DNA of 64,000 nucleotides, taken from positions 117,160 to 181,159 of the forward strand of contig CAZWPX010000002.1 of NCBI GenBank assembly GCA_964636125.1, read 5' to 3'. This document shows, piece by piece, positions 8,058-17,377 of this stretch. The DNA comes from CAJINA01 sp964636125 (lineage in GTDB: Bacteria > Desulfobacterota > Desulfobacteria > Desulfobacterales > CAJINA01). The notes beneath the pieces were generated by a model. The model saw only the letters and a list, made by a program, of their open reading frames with translations. It was not told the origin of the DNA and did no database searches. A program made the translations under genes and the position numbers. Each line of letters opens with the position of its first letter. Position 1 is the stretch's first letter.

Positions 8058-9620
8058 CTATAATTCCAGGCTGAAAAACCCGCAATGCAGCGCTTCCTGC
8101 AATTCCTCCTGGACCTGCGGGGTGCCCCACAGCACCGGGCGGATGCCTTTCCAACGCCCTTTGAGAAACAGCTTCAAGTCATTCAGGCCGGCGCAGTCCT
8201 CATAAATACCCTGGTTATAGAGATGCGCCACCGTGCGCACCCCGCAAAACACACCCTGGCAGGTGCCTTTACCCAACCGGCTGCGCAGGCCGACCGCCTT
8301 CAGGTCCGCCCGGTCACCGACCACCCCCATGGATTCCACAATACTGTCCACCGCGCCCCGGGGCACCATCTCACATTCACACAGAAACATATCCCGGGGT
8401 GCCTGCGCCTGCATCCACTCTCTGGGCGCCAGCCCGGGTTGTGTCCACTGGCAGGCCCGGGTGGCGTCCAATGGCCGGGAACGGGTCTGACAGGGAGCGT
8501 TCACCCCCAGGCGGCCGCACACCAGGTCGGCAGCCTTTTCCGCCATCAGGCGAAATGTGGTGAGTTTACCGCCGGTGATGGTGGCAAAATTTGTCAGTCC
8601 GTCAACCGCGTGATCCAGCAGCACGAACCCGCGGCTGACCCGGCGCGCATCACCTTTGCGCCCGGATCCAACCAGCGGCCGAACCCCCGTGTAGGCTCTC
8701 AGGCAGCGCGTGCCGGCCAGAACAGGCAGCATGGCCCGGGCCTCGGCCAGAATGGCATCCACTTCCGCAATGGTGGGGCGGATATCGTTGAGGTCATCAA
8801 CCTGGATAGAGGTTGTCCCCAGAATAGACACCGTACCCCCGGGGACCAGGATATCCGCATTCGATGAGGGTCGCAGGCGGTTGATCACTCTCTGGCTGAT
8901 CCTTGCGTCCAGGATCAGCAGGCTGCCTTTGGCATAGATCATGTCAATGGAAACCCCGGCCAGGGAAGCAACCTGGCCAGCCCAGGCGCCGGTCGCGTTC
9001 ACCACCTGTTCCGCCTGTACAACGATGGTCTCACCGGTGAGGCGTTGGCGCAGCACCGTTTCGTAGATCCGGTCGCCCTTTTTTCTAAAATCGACGGTTT
9101 CGGTATTGCGCAGCAGCTCACTCCCGGCTTTCTGGGCCTCGTTCATATTTTCAAGGGAGAGCCGGAAAGGGTCTATGGTGGCGTCCGCAACCTGGAAAGC
9201 GGCAATCAAATTGGGAGAGAGTTCCGGCTCCATTTCCAGGGCGGTGCGGGGATCCACAGCCGCCACAGGAATGCCCGCGTCGGTGCACAGGGCCGGAAAG
9301 TCGGCCACATAGTTCTCGTCATCACCCGCCACGGCCACGAAAAGCCCCCCGGTGTTTTCAATGCAGTGCGGCGCAAGTTGCTTGAGGCGTTCTGCTTCCC
9401 GGCGGCACTCAGTCGCACTGGTCATATCCCCGGATACATAGCGGGCCCCGCTGTGCAGCAGGCCATGGTTCGCACCCGAGGCCCCGGCATTGATATCGCG
9501 CCTTTCTGCGACAATACAGCTGACCCCGCGCAGGGCCAGGTCCCTGGCGATACCCGTTCCCGTGGCACCGCCACCGATGACCAGTACCGGGGTTTGCATC
9601 TGTTTTGAATGGGCTGCCAT
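8058..9620 (-). CDS. glpA: anaerobic glycerol-3-phosphate dehydrogenase subunit A
   Basis: Catalytic FAD subunit of anaerobic G3P dehydrogenase, 520 residues. The N-terminal motif is VIGGGATGTGIARDLALRG (from ~residue 14), with SGANHGLLHSGARY for flavin and substrate binding. TGVRPLVG and TNFATITGGKLTTFRLMAEKAAD are conserved DAO-family motifs. The C-terminal BFD-like domain carries CEC (in FLCECEM) and TCQGVFC, four cysteines fit for a [2Fe-2S] cluster. GGAA precedes the ATG. It lies between an FNR-type reductase (upstream in the operon) and glpB. Confidence 0.94.
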   Translation of the reverse strand: MAAHSKQMQTPVLVIGGGATGTGIARDLALRGVSCIVAERRDINAGASGANHGLLHSGARYVSGDMTSATECRREAERLKQLAPHCIENTGGLFVAVAGDDENYVADFPALCTDAGIPVAAVDPRTALEMEPELSPNLIAAFQVADATIDPFRLSLENMNEAQKAGSELLRNTETVDFRKKGDRIYETVLRQRLTGETIVVQAEQVVNATGAWAGQVASLAGVSIDMIYAKGSLLILDARISQRVINRLRPSSNADILVPGGTVSILGTTSIQVDDLNDIRPTIAEVDAILAEARAMLPVLAGTRCLRAYTGVRPLVGSGRKGDARRVSRGFVLLDHAVDGLTNFATITGGKLTTFRLMAEKAADLVCGRLGVNAPCQTRSRPLDATRACQWTQPGLAPREWMQAQAPRDMFLCECEMVPRGAVDSIVESMGVVGDRADLKAVGLRSRLGKGTCQGVFCGVRTVAHLYNQGIYEDCAGLNDLKLFLKGRWKGIRPVLWGTPQVQEELQEALHCGFFSLEL

Positions 9621-9630
9621 TTTTAAGAGT

Positions 9631-9692
9631 TCCTTAACTTTAGTTCACTTCACTTATATCAATCTTTATGGCAGTGCCAAATACCTCTGGCC
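9631..9692. repeat. CTTTAGTTCACTT-type dispersed repeat
   Basis: CCTTAACTTTAGTTCACTT followed ~35 nt later by GCCAAATACCTCTGGCC. The same block, with an insert, is at 46893-46983, and shorter CTTTAG-TCACTTTA copies are at 48085-48125 and 48530-48560. Its tail runs up to the coding end of the downstream reductase. Confidence 0.6.
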
Positions 9693-9705
9693 TGCCCCTG
9701 GGGAC

Positions 9706-10869
9706 CTATACCACCAATCGCAAATCCGAAAGTGGGTAGGCCATACAGGGGTGGATATACCCGGAGATGGCATCTGATTTCCTGAGTCGGGCCCCCGGGG
9801 CATGAAATACCCGGCCGGATTGCAACAGGGTCCGGCACAGGCTGCACTCCCCGGAGCGGCAACTGGTGTTGAGTGTGAGACCCGCGCGTTCCAGTCCGAT
9901 CATCAGCGGCTCACCGGCCTTTGCCGCAATCGCTTTGCCACCCGGCAGGGCCACGTTAAAGCGGTCCTGGGCCCCAATGCCCTCCGGCCAGCCCGGTTGA
10001 GTGGTGACATCCCCGGGTGGTCCGTAAACTTCTATCCGTATTCTCCGGCCGGGAATCTCAAGTTTTTCAAGCTCAGCGGCCACAAAGGTGTACATCACCT
10101 CGGGGCCGCAGACATAAAACATTTTACCGGCCACATCCTCCAGCAGGCGCTGGATGCAGGCCTGGTCAATAAAACCGCGCGGGCCCTGGTAATTCAGGGA
10201 AGGTTCCGAAATCACCAGACTGACCGTCAGGTTCGGGTACGCTGCGGCCCGCTGGCGAAGTTCATCTGCAAAGATAATATCATTTTCCCGCCGGCTGCCG
10301 TAGATGAGATGCACCCGGCGCCCCATGCCGCGGTCGGTGATCTCCCGGATCATGCTCATAAACGGCGTTATGCCGCTGCCGCCCGCGATAAAAACAAGGT
10401 CCTCCCCGTGAAAAAGGGGATTGTGGTAGAAGTTCCCCCCGGGCGCCGTACTTTCAAAAAGCTGGCCGACCTGGATCTCGTCGAGCAGATAAATGGAGAC
10501 AAAACCTGCATCAACCCGCCGGACGGTAATGTCGTAATAGGCTGTCTGGGTCGGCGGCGAAGAGATGCTGTAGGGCCGACTCGTCCGCACGCCGCCTGTC
10601 TCCACAAACAGGTTGATGTACTGGCCTGCCTGGAAGGGCGGCAGGCGGGTGCCATCGGCTGCCACCAGCCGCAGGGTACCGGTGGAGGCCGTCTCCGCCA
10701 TTATCCGCGACACCCGCAGCTTTAAAGAAACCGGATGCAGGCGGTTTACAGCCGCAGCCACCTGGCCTTTTTGGGCGGTCCGATCAAGGGCGTATTTACG
10801 CAGGATCTCGTTCTCCCGGACAATATCAGCATACCCTTCCAACTGGGTTTTCACGTCAACTTTACTCAT
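9706..10869 (-). CDS. FNR-type flavin reductase with C-terminal [2Fe-2S] ferredoxin domain
   Basis: A 387-residue electron-transfer flavoprotein built like the reductase parts of multicomponent oxygenases and CDP-6-deoxyglucose reductase. Order: ~60-residue N-terminal extension, FAD-binding barrel with RPYSISSPP, NAD(P)-binding fold with FIAGGSGITPFMSM and YVCGPEVMY, then plant-type ferredoxin with CRSGECSLC and a later HPC (four Cys). It moves electrons between NAD(P)H and a one-electron partner. It overlaps the upstream CrtI-like gene by 4 nt (ATGA), so the two are translationally coupled, and glpA follows 85 bp later. In this setting it may connect GlpAB or the CrtI-like flavoprotein to NAD(H); that is inference. 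Confidence 0.88.
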   Translation of the reverse strand: MSKVDVKTQLEGYADIVRENEILRKYALDRTAQKGQVAAAVNRLHPVSLKLRVSRIMAETASTGTLRLVAADGTRLPPFQAGQYINLFVETGGVRTSRPYSISSPPTQTAYYDITVRRVDAGFVSIYLLDEIQVGQLFESTAPGGNFYHNPLFHGEDLVFIAGGSGITPFMSMIREITDRGMGRRVHLIYGSRRENDIIFADELRQRAAAYPNLTVSLVISEPSLNYQGPRGFIDQACIQRLLEDVAGKMFYVCGPEVMYTFVAAELEKLEIPGRRIRIEVYGPPGDVTTQPGWPEGIGAQDRFNVALPGGKAIAAKAGEPLMIGLERAGLTLNTSCRSGECSLCRTLLQSGRVFHAPGARLRKSDAISGYIHPCMAYPLSDLRLVV

Positions 10870-12371
10870 GCCGCCCCCCCTTTCCCCTGCAGTGACCGCA
10901 CAACCGCCCGGGAAGCTGAAAAACCCGACATCAGGGTGGGTTGAAAACCGCCCATCCCGGACCAGGCACCCACGTGGAAAAGCCCCTTGATCGGAGACTT
11001 CCGGTCCAGGAAAAATTCGTTGTCCTTGGCGTACTGATCAAACCCGTAGGCGGCGCCCCCGGGGTGACCCAGATAACGCATATGCGTCACCGGGGTCCCC
11101 ACCTCAAGTTCTTCGATGTGATCCCGGCATTTCGGAAAAACCCGGTAAAGCATCTCCAGCATTTCCCCGGCGATGCGATGCTTGGTGTCAAAGTACTCGG
11201 CCGGCGGTATATCAAGCCACGGTTGGGCATAGGCCAGGCCCACCAGGGTGGCCTGGCAGGCTCCCGCGGGTGAAAACTCGGAATCGTCCACATCGTAGCA
11301 GGTAAACATCAGGGCCTCCGGTGCGGCCAGGATCCGGGTCTGGCGATAGGCCCGGTCCGCATCGGTCTGGTTCGAAAAAAAATGGGTGGCTTCGGTAATC
11401 CCCAGTTCATCCGGGGGGCAGTCAAACCCCAAAAAGACATTCACAAAAGAAGTGCCCACCGTTCGAGCACCCAGTTCCCGCAAGCGCTCGTCGGGGATAT
11501 GCGATTTATCTATCAGGTCCACATAGGTGGTATAGGTCCCTGCGTTGGATACCACGTGTCCGGTATCAATCTCGCCCCCATCTTCAGTGATGACGCCGGT
11601 CACCTGCCCCTGGGAAACATTGATCTGCCTGGCACCGCAATTGAAGCGAACCTCACCGCCGGCCTGGAGATAGGCATCCAGCAGGGTGCTGGAAAGCGCC
11701 TGGGAGCCACCTTTTATATGGAAAGGCTTAAACTCGATATAGGCCCAGAGCACAATGGCAAAATCACCAAAAGAGAGTCGCGAAGGCGGCAGGCCCTGGT
11801 AAGACCAGTAAATTCCCAGAGTCGTCTGGAGCAGGGGGTCCTGGAAAAATTCGTCTAAAACCGACTGGGAAGGCTTCAGGGCATATTTGAAAAATTCCGG
11901 GTATTTCTCCGGGGAGGCCTCGGGGTCCCGGAATATGGTCACCCCGACCCACTGGGTGCAGTAGGCGTAAACCAGATCGAAGAACCGGTCGATGGCGTCG
12001 GCTTCATCCGGAAAGCGCGCTTTCAAAGCGCCCCCGGCAGCAACCCGATCAGCTTTGAGGGTAATGTCCAGGCGATCAGGCACCACCATGCGATAGAGGT
12101 TGGGCATCTGCACGAAATCCAGCCGGTCCAGCACCTCGAGTCGGGTCAGCATGTCGCGCAGGGGGCCCGGAAAACTCTCGGTTCCCATCCCGGAAAGCTG
12201 GTGCAGGGCCACTTCGAATTCAAACCGGCCGCGCACAAAACTGGTGGCGCACCCCCCGGGAACATTGTGCCGTTCAAGCAGCAGGGTTTTCACCCCCGCC
12301 CGGGCCAGCCCCAGCGCGGCGGTCAGGCCGCCATTGCCGGCCCCGATGACCACTGAATCATAATCTGCCAT
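10866..12371 (-). CDS. CrtI/RetSat-type FAD-dependent oxidoreductase
   Basis: A 501-residue flavoprotein of the phytoene desaturase / all-trans-retinol 13,14-reductase superfamily. The N terminus has VVIGAGNGGLTAALGLARAG and the ERHNVPGGCATSFVRG block. FHIKGGSQALSSTL and the C-terminal GLFHVGAWSGMGGFQPTLMSG fit the family's FAD-closing segment. These enzymes oxidise or reduce C=C bonds of isoprenoids or lipids. No carotenoid genes are in view, and pairing with an NAD(P)H-ferredoxin reductase suggests a reductase. It is the first intact gene of the glp-linked operon, 5 bp after a dehydratase remnant. Confidence 0.85.
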   Translation of the reverse strand: MADYDSVVIGAGNGGLTAALGLARAGVKTLLLERHNVPGGCATSFVRGRFEFEVALHQLSGMGTESFPGPLRDMLTRLEVLDRLDFVQMPNLYRMVVPDRLDITLKADRVAAGGALKARFPDEADAIDRFFDLVYAYCTQWVGVTIFRDPEASPEKYPEFFKYALKPSQSVLDEFFQDPLLQTTLGIYWSYQGLPPSRLSFGDFAIVLWAYIEFKPFHIKGGSQALSSTLLDAYLQAGGEVRFNCGARQINVSQGQVTGVITEDGGEIDTGHVVSNAGTYTTYVDLIDKSHIPDERLRELGARTVGTSFVNVFLGFDCPPDELGITEATHFFSNQTDADRAYRQTRILAAPEALMFTCYDVDDSEFSPAGACQATLVGLAYAQPWLDIPPAEYFDTKHRIAGEMLEMLYRVFPKCRDHIEELEVGTPVTHMRYLGHPGGAAYGFDQYAKDNEFFLDRKSPIKGLFHVGAWSGMGGFQPTLMSGFSASRAVVRSLQGKGGAA

Positions 12372-12376
12372 ACGGT

Positions 12377-12478
12377 CTATTCTCCTTTGTAATCCCGGCC
12401 AGCCACCAGGTAACGATACCCGTAGGCGATCACCGGCTGGCCGGACTGGTTGACAACTTCACAGGTAATAAGCAGATT
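12377..12478 (-). pseudogene. 3' remnant of a MaoC-like hot-dog dehydratase
   Basis: Directly after the stop of the TraB-family gene the same frame continues as NLLITCEVVNQSGQPVIAYG and ends ...LVAGRDYKGE-stop 5 nt before the CrtI-like gene. VTCEVVNQSGQPV resembles the last strands of MaoC-type hydratases. No start or N-terminal domain exists, so this looks like a deletion scar. The identity rests on about 33 residues. Confidence 0.45.
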
Positions 12479-13384
12479 CTACTTCTGGACAACCGGATAC
12501 CCTGCCCTTTCAAGCATTCGGATCACACCGTCTTCTCCACCCAGGTGGCTGGCCCCCACAATCACCAGCGCGTTTTGCGGCTGCCCGATAAGCCCGACAA
12601 TGGCCGGCAGCCACTTTTTATTGCGCTGGACAAGAAGCCGGTCATGCAGGACCGGATACGCCGCAAAGCTTTTTTGCGTCATCTTATCAAGGGCCTGGAT
12701 ATCACCGGACTTCCAGAGCGCCAGCATCTCCGGAAAAAGGATCTCCACCTGGTCCAGGTCGGTCAGGGTTCTCTTTAAAAAGGCGTCCTGTTCCTGCCGG
12801 CCCAATTCAAAAAGCAGGGCCAGCGGCTCCTGGACCGGCTCCAGGGGAATGATTGTTTTGCGGTCGTTTTTCGCTTTCTGATAGAAGTAGCGATCCAGGC
12901 CATAGGCCGGCAGGTAGCCCCTTTTGCGGAGCTCCAGCATCGTCAGCGTCAAGGCGCACACCCAGGGGCGCAGGCCCTCGAACCTCACCATGTCCAGCCC
13001 CCCGGCCGCCAAGTGGTTTTCAAGCAGCCGGTATGTGTCTGCGGACAGATACTCCCGGATCGTGTGCTTTTTGGGCAGCAGGCTGTGCTGCATCATCAGG
13101 GCCTGGGTTTGGGGATCATCCATTTCATCCAGGTCGGTTTCAAAAACGACCACAGCACTGTGTCCGTATGCTTTTTCAAATTCTGCGGGCAGGGGATATT
13201 CCCACCGACTGAGAAGATGAATGGAACCCAGCAGGTAAACGGTATTGGTTCCGGATGTAACCGACCAGAGGCCCGTTCGACCGGTCTCTCCCAGGGCCGC
13301 CCGTCCCCCGGTGCTGATAACCGCAACCAGGATAACCAGGACCGCCAGGTACGGGTTTAGCCTGTTTTTAAACAGATGCCGCAT
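12479..13384 (-). CDS. TraB/GumN family protein
   Basis: About 301 residues with an N-terminal hydrophobic signal (LNPYLAVLVILVAVIS) and then the TraB/GumN domain: GTNTVYLLGSIHLL, a conserved VVFETDLDEM, FEGLRPWVCALTLT, GLDRYFYQKA, LEPVQEPLALL, and the terminal VIVGASHLGGEDGVI. The GSxH, E and GxxH positions are the putative metal-protease residues of this Tiki-related fold. Export to the periplasm is likely. I prefer the ATG at 13384, with AGG 6 nt upstream, over the GTG at 13420. Function in bacteria is poorly known. It precedes the CrtI-like gene on the same strand. Confidence 0.85.
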   Translation of the reverse strand: MRHLFKNRLNPYLAVLVILVAVISTGGRAALGETGRTGLWSVTSGTNTVYLLGSIHLLSRWEYPLPAEFEKAYGHSAVVVFETDLDEMDDPQTQALMMQHSLLPKKHTIREYLSADTYRLLENHLAAGGLDMVRFEGLRPWVCALTLTMLELRKRGYLPAYGLDRYFYQKAKNDRKTIIPLEPVQEPLALLFELGRQEQDAFLKRTLTDLDQVEILFPEMLALWKSGDIQALDKMTQKSFAAYPVLHDRLLVQRNKKWLPAIVGLIGQPQNALVIVGASHLGGEDGVIRMLERAGYPVVQK

Positions 13385-13543
13385 GACACCTCGGAAGTTG
13401 AAGACCCTTGTTTTTTTCACGCAGTTTTCATTTGAACTTCATACTGCATTCATCCCCATCCACTACAGTTCCCCACAGAGTCTTTAAAAATATTAACACA
13501 AGTCCGGTGTGTACACCAGAATCTTCATCCACAAGGAGGCCCC

Positions 13544-15559
13544 ATGTCACCAAGCCTGAAATCTGCAACCCTGATCTGCCTGGCACTCATCGCTTGTCTG
13601 GCACCCCGACCGGGCTACGCGGAGCCCGATTTCCACAAAACCCTGTCACCCTATTTCTTCATTGAAGACGGTGACCCGGCCCTGGACCGCCTGCCGCTAA
13701 AAAGCACCGACGTCCAGGTCACCATCAGCGGGGTGATTGCGGCCGTGACCGTGGTGCAGACCTATGCCAACAACGGCACCCGACCGATCAATGCCCGCTA
13801 TATTTTCCCGGCTTCAACCCGGGCGGCCGTCCATGGCATGCAGATGAAAATCGGTGAAAACGTAATCACCGCACACATTAAAGAGAAGGAAAAGGCCAGC
13901 GCAGCCTTTAAAGCCGCCCGAAAACGCGGCAAAAGTGCCGCCCTGCTCAAACAGCAGCGGCCCAATGTCTTCAGCATGAACGTGGCCAATATCATGCCCG
14001 GCGACACCATAGAAATTACCCTGCGCTACTCGGAATTGATCGTGCCCACGGAAGGCACCTACCAGTTTGTGTACCCCACGGTGGTGGGTCCCCGTTTCTC
14101 AGAACAGCCGACCGCCGCGGCCCCGGAGTCAGATCGCTGGGTCCAGAATCCCTACCTGCCCCGTGAAAAGGAGCCGGTGGCCGCATTTAACCTGCACGCC
14201 CGGATATCCACCGGGATGCCGCTGGCTGAACTGGTCTGCCGATCCCACAAGGTTACAACCGCCTGGAACAGTGAATCAGAAGCCGAGATTGCGCTGGAGG
14301 ACCCGCGGCAATTTGGAGGAGACCGGGATTATATCCTGGATTACCGCCTGGCCGGGGAAAAAATCCAATCAGGCCTGATGCTGTATGAGGGGGCCGAAGA
14401 AAATTTTTTCATGCTGATGGTCCAGCCGCCCGCAAGAATCCGGAAGGCGGATATTCCGGATCGTGAATATATCTTCGTCGTAGATGTTTCCGGTTCCATG
14501 AACGGTTTTCCGCTGAACACGGCCAAAGGCCTGCTCTCCGATCTGATTGGCAATCTGCGGGACACCGATACCTTTAACGTGATCTTTTTTGCGGGCGGGG
14601 CCCGGGTCATGGCGCCCAGATCCGTACCGGCCACCACGCCCAATATAAATCGCGGCCTGCACATGCTCGACCAGCAGCGCGGCGGCGGCGGCACCCGTCT
14701 TTTCGCCGCCCTGCACAAGGCCCTGGCCCTGCCCAGAAACGAATCGAGTTCACGCACGGTCATCATTGTTACCGACGGCTATATTGCCGCCGAGAAACCA
14801 GTTTTCCAGCTGATCCAGAAAAATCTAAATCAAACCAATGTATTTACCTTCGGCATCGGCAGTTCCGTAAACCGGTACCTGCTGGAGGGCATGGCCCGGG
14901 CCGGCATGGGAGAACCCTTCATCGTCACCGGCCCGGAGGCGGCCGAAGCCACAGCGAAACAGTTTCGCGAATACATCCGTGCACCGGTCCTGACCGGTAT
15001 CAGTGTTAAATACAGCAGTTTTGAAGCCTATGACGTTGAGCCCACAGCCATTGGTGACCTTTTTGCCCAGCGACCGGTTATCATCCAGGGCAAGTGGCGG
15101 GGAGAAGCGGCCGGGGCGATTGAAGTGTCCGGGATCGGTGGGGGCGGCAAGTACGGGCAAACGTTCCAGGTAGCTGACATCAGGCCCCTTGAAGCCAACC
15201 GGGCCCTGCGCCCGCTCTGGGCCCGGACCCGAATCGCACAGCTCGCGGACTATAATTTCGGCCGCAGCTCAGATGAAGATCAGGCGGAGATCACTTCAAT
15301 AGGACTGACCTACAACCTGTTGACCGACCACACTGCTTTTGTCGCTGTCCAGGAAACCATCCGGAATCCGGACGGCCGGGCAGCGCCCGTCAAACAGCCG
15401 CTGCCGCTGCCCGCCGGCGTCTCCAATCTGGCGGTCAGCAGCGGCTGTTCCCGGGTTCCCGAGCCGGAACTGGTTCTTCTCGTCTGCGGCCTGCTGCTGG
15501 CTTTCTCGAGGCGGTTGTTCTCTCATTTGCGCCGGACAGCCCGGAACACACTGCAATAA
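13544..15559 (+). CDS. VIT and vWA domain surface protein with PEP-CTERM-like tail
   Basis: A 671-residue secreted protein. There is a signal peptide (cleavage near GYAEP), then a VIT domain (VQVTISGVIAAVTVVQTYAN ... MPGDTIEITLRYSE), then a vWA domain with an intact MIDAS, D314-x-S316-x-S318 (VVDVSGSM), and IIVTDGYIA. The C terminus has VPEP at 638-641, a hydrophobic span LVLLVCGLLLAF and a basic end SRRLFSHLRR, the three-part sorting signal cut by exosortases. The next gene encodes an exosortase, so this is its probable substrate. GGAGG precedes the ATG. VIT/vWA proteins of the same build are the single substrates of the proteobacterial dedicated sortase system (TIGR03788), which makes the pairing meaningful. 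Confidence 0.88.
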   Translation: MSPSLKSATLICLALIACLAPRPGYAEPDFHKTLSPYFFIEDGDPALDRLPLKSTDVQVTISGVIAAVTVVQTYANNGTRPINARYIFPASTRAAVHGMQMKIGENVITAHIKEKEKASAAFKAARKRGKSAALLKQQRPNVFSMNVANIMPGDTIEITLRYSELIVPTEGTYQFVYPTVVGPRFSEQPTAAAPESDRWVQNPYLPREKEPVAAFNLHARISTGMPLAELVCRSHKVTTAWNSESEAEIALEDPRQFGGDRDYILDYRLAGEKIQSGLMLYEGAEENFFMLMVQPPARIRKADIPDREYIFVVDVSGSMNGFPLNTAKGLLSDLIGNLRDTDTFNVIFFAGGARVMAPRSVPATTPNINRGLHMLDQQRGGGGTRLFAALHKALALPRNESSSRTVIIVTDGYIAAEKPVFQLIQKNLNQTNVFTFGIGSSVNRYLLEGMARAGMGEPFIVTGPEAAEATAKQFREYIRAPVLTGISVKYSSFEAYDVEPTAIGDLFAQRPVIIQGKWRGEAAGAIEVSGIGGGGKYGQTFQVADIRPLEANRALRPLWARTRIAQLADYNFGRSSDEDQAEITSIGLTYNLLTDHTAFVAVQETIRNPDGRAAPVKQPLPLPAGVSNLAVSSGCSRVPEPELVLLVCGLLLAFSRRLFSHLRRTARNTLQ

Positions 15560-15628
15560 GGCGGCAGCGACCAAAGCCGCTTTAAGCTGTGGGATGCACA
15601 TCTTGCCGAAAAACGAATCAGGACACCA

Positions 15629-15652
15629 TTCGCGGCAAGATACCGCTCCCAC
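15629..15652. repeat. REP-like palindrome
   Basis: GCGGCAAGATACCGCTCCCAC preceded by TTC, one of four near-identical copies (others at 45858-45881, 46768-46791, 58760-58783). It resembles the Pseudomonas-type REP core. It lies between the VIT/vWA gene and the exosortase gene. Confidence 0.7.
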
Positions 15653-15713
15653 CTGACAATCAGAGTTTAACCGCTCAGTGAATCGCATTGATAATAATAA
15701 TTAGGTGCTCGCC

Positions 15714-16571
15714 ATGCAATTTAACCTGAAGAAAATGTTCCCTTGCCGCCACTTGACGCCGATCATATTCTACCTGACAATCCTGGCCATCACGGCCGGG
15801 CTCAAGCTCCACTACAGCACAGCCGGCAGTGAATCCCTCGACTGGATCTTGAGACCCACCGCCGGGTTGGTGGAGATCATCAGCGGCATCCGCTTTGAAC
15901 ACGAGCCCCTGGCCGGGTACCTCAGTCGCGACCACCGAGCCATTATCGCACCCGCCTGCGCCGGGGTGAATTTTTTGATCGTGGCCTTTTGCATGATCGC
16001 ATTTTCCGGGGTTTCCCGCCTGACGGGCACCGGCAGCAGACTGGGCTGGCTGGCCGGCTCCCTGGCCGGCGCGTACCTGGCAACCATCCTGGTCAACGCC
16101 CTGCGGATTATCATCTCCCTGAATCTCTATGATGCAGATATCTACAGCGCAGCCCTCACCCCCCGGGCCGTACACCGGGCCGGGGGGGTCCTCCTCTACT
16201 TCACTGCCCTGTCAGGCCTTTACCCGCTGGCAAGGCGCATCCTGACAGGCCTGTGGACCAGTGGGCCCCGGAATTTGGCACCCGGCGAACGAACCATGGA
16301 GCGTTTTGGAACCACCCTGCAAAGTGCCGTACCGTTCTGCTGGTACCTGGGGTTCACCCTCGGTGTTCCCCTGCTGCATCACAGGTCACTGATAGAGCAG
16401 CCCCTGTTTCGTGATCATGCGGTAACCGTGGCCGTGGCCTGTGCCGCGGTTAGCATCGTTTTTTATATTGCCCGGTCAGGCTACCGATGTATAATGAGGA
16501 ACCAAACCAAAACCGATGAGTGTGAAATGACCGTTTCCAAGCGGATAGGCACCGGACAGGCACGACCATGA
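15714..16571 (+). CDS. exosortase (XrtK-like)
   Basis: A polytopic membrane cysteine transpeptidase of the exosortase/archaeosortase family, 285 residues. The three conserved residues are in place: Cys82 in PACAGVNFL, Arg131 in VNALRI, and His154 in VHRAGGVLLYF, each beside membrane helices. It should cleave the PEP-CTERM-like tail of the VIT/vWA protein just upstream and link it to an envelope acceptor. The stop overlaps the response regulator start (ATGA, 16568-16571), so translation is coupled. The C-terminal ~30 residues after the last helix are basic and unusual. Assignment to the XrtK subfamily is from memory of its small size and single-substrate context and is tentative. Confidence 0.85.
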   Translation: MQFNLKKMFPCRHLTPIIFYLTILAITAGLKLHYSTAGSESLDWILRPTAGLVEIISGIRFEHEPLAGYLSRDHRAIIAPACAGVNFLIVAFCMIAFSGVSRLTGTGSRLGWLAGSLAGAYLATILVNALRIIISLNLYDADIYSAALTPRAVHRAGGVLLYFTALSGLYPLARRILTGLWTSGPRNLAPGERTMERFGTTLQSAVPFCWYLGFTLGVPLLHHRSLIEQPLFRDHAVTVAVACAAVSIVFYIARSGYRCIMRNQTKTDECEMTVSKRIGTGQARP

Positions 16572-17248
16572 CCCAGAAAATCCTGATTGTCGAAGATGAA
16601 CCCGCCATTGCGGATACCATCCAGTACGCCCTGGAGACCGAAGGTTTTGCCACCGAGCACCTCTCGTGCGGCAAGCCCGTGCCGGACCGCCTGGAAAATG
16701 CAGCCATCGATTTAATCATACTGGATATCGGCCTGCCGGACATCAGCGGTATTGAGCTTTGCCTGGAAATCAGGAAACAGTCCCAGATTCCCATAATTTT
16801 CCTGACCGCCAGGAATGCCGAGATCGACCGGGTGGTGGGGCTTGAAATCGGCGGGGATGACTATGTCACCAAACCGTTCAGTCCACGGGAACTTGCCGCC
16901 CGGGTCAGGGCGGTCCTGCGCCGCGGAACGCCGCCCCCGGATTCTGTCGACCCAGGATTCCCATTGACCCTTGACGCTGACCGCCGCCAGATCAGGTACG
17001 GTGGCCAGGTCATGGACCTCTCGCACTATGAATACAGGATTCTGAGAACTTTTATGCAGCACCCCGGTCATGTCTATTCCCGTGAGCAGTTAATGGACCA
17101 GGTGTGGGATGAACCGGATTGCAGCATGGACAGAACCGTGGATGCCCACATCAAGAACCTGCGGGCCAAATTGAAAGCTGTCCGGCCGGATTGCGACCCC
17201 ATCGTGACCCATCGCGGGGTGGGGTACTCCCTCCGCGAGAAATTCTAA
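16568..17248 (+). CDS. OmpR/CreB-type response regulator
   Basis: A 226-residue two-component response regulator. The receiver domain has acidic pair E9-D10, phosphoacceptor Asp53 (IILDIGLPD), the conserved Thr in IFLTARN, and Lys in YVTKPFSP. The C-terminal winged helix ends RTVDAHIKNLRAKLK ... THRGVGYSLRE. It resembles CreB. It overlaps the exosortase gene by 4 nt, and the matching kinase gene follows after 256 bp, so it probably controls envelope genes in step with the surface protein. Confidence 0.93.
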   Translation: MTQKILIVEDEPAIADTIQYALETEGFATEHLSCGKPVPDRLENAAIDLIILDIGLPDISGIELCLEIRKQSQIPIIFLTARNAEIDRVVGLEIGGDDYVTKPFSPRELAARVRAVLRRGTPPPDSVDPGFPLTLDADRRQIRYGGQVMDLSHYEYRILRTFMQHPGHVYSREQLMDQVWDEPDCSMDRTVDAHIKNLRAKLKAVRPDCDPIVTHRGVGYSLREKF

Positions 17249-17342
17249 TGGCAGGGTCCCAGGGCGCGCGGGTTCAAGTGAAAAGAGTTAAAGGCTTTCA
17301 TTTGTGTTTCGCTCACTCAATAGTATACGGTTGTAAATAACT

Positions 17343-17377
17343 TGTCATTCTGAGGAGCGGAGCGACGAAGAATCCCC
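17343..17377. repeat. GTCATTCTGAGGAGC-type intergenic repeat
   Basis: GTCATTCTGAGGAGCGGAGC then GACGAAGAATC, a repeat type I know from intergenic DNA of many bacteria. It sits in the 256-bp gap between the response regulator and kinase genes, followed by a run of TTGAACCCTTGAAC words up to the kinase start. Confidence 0.55.

Noticed and set aside
15339..15559. Reading the VIT/vWA protein tail as an LPXTG sortase signal.
   Set aside because: The motif is VPEP, not LPXTG, and the neighbour is an exosortase, not a sortase.
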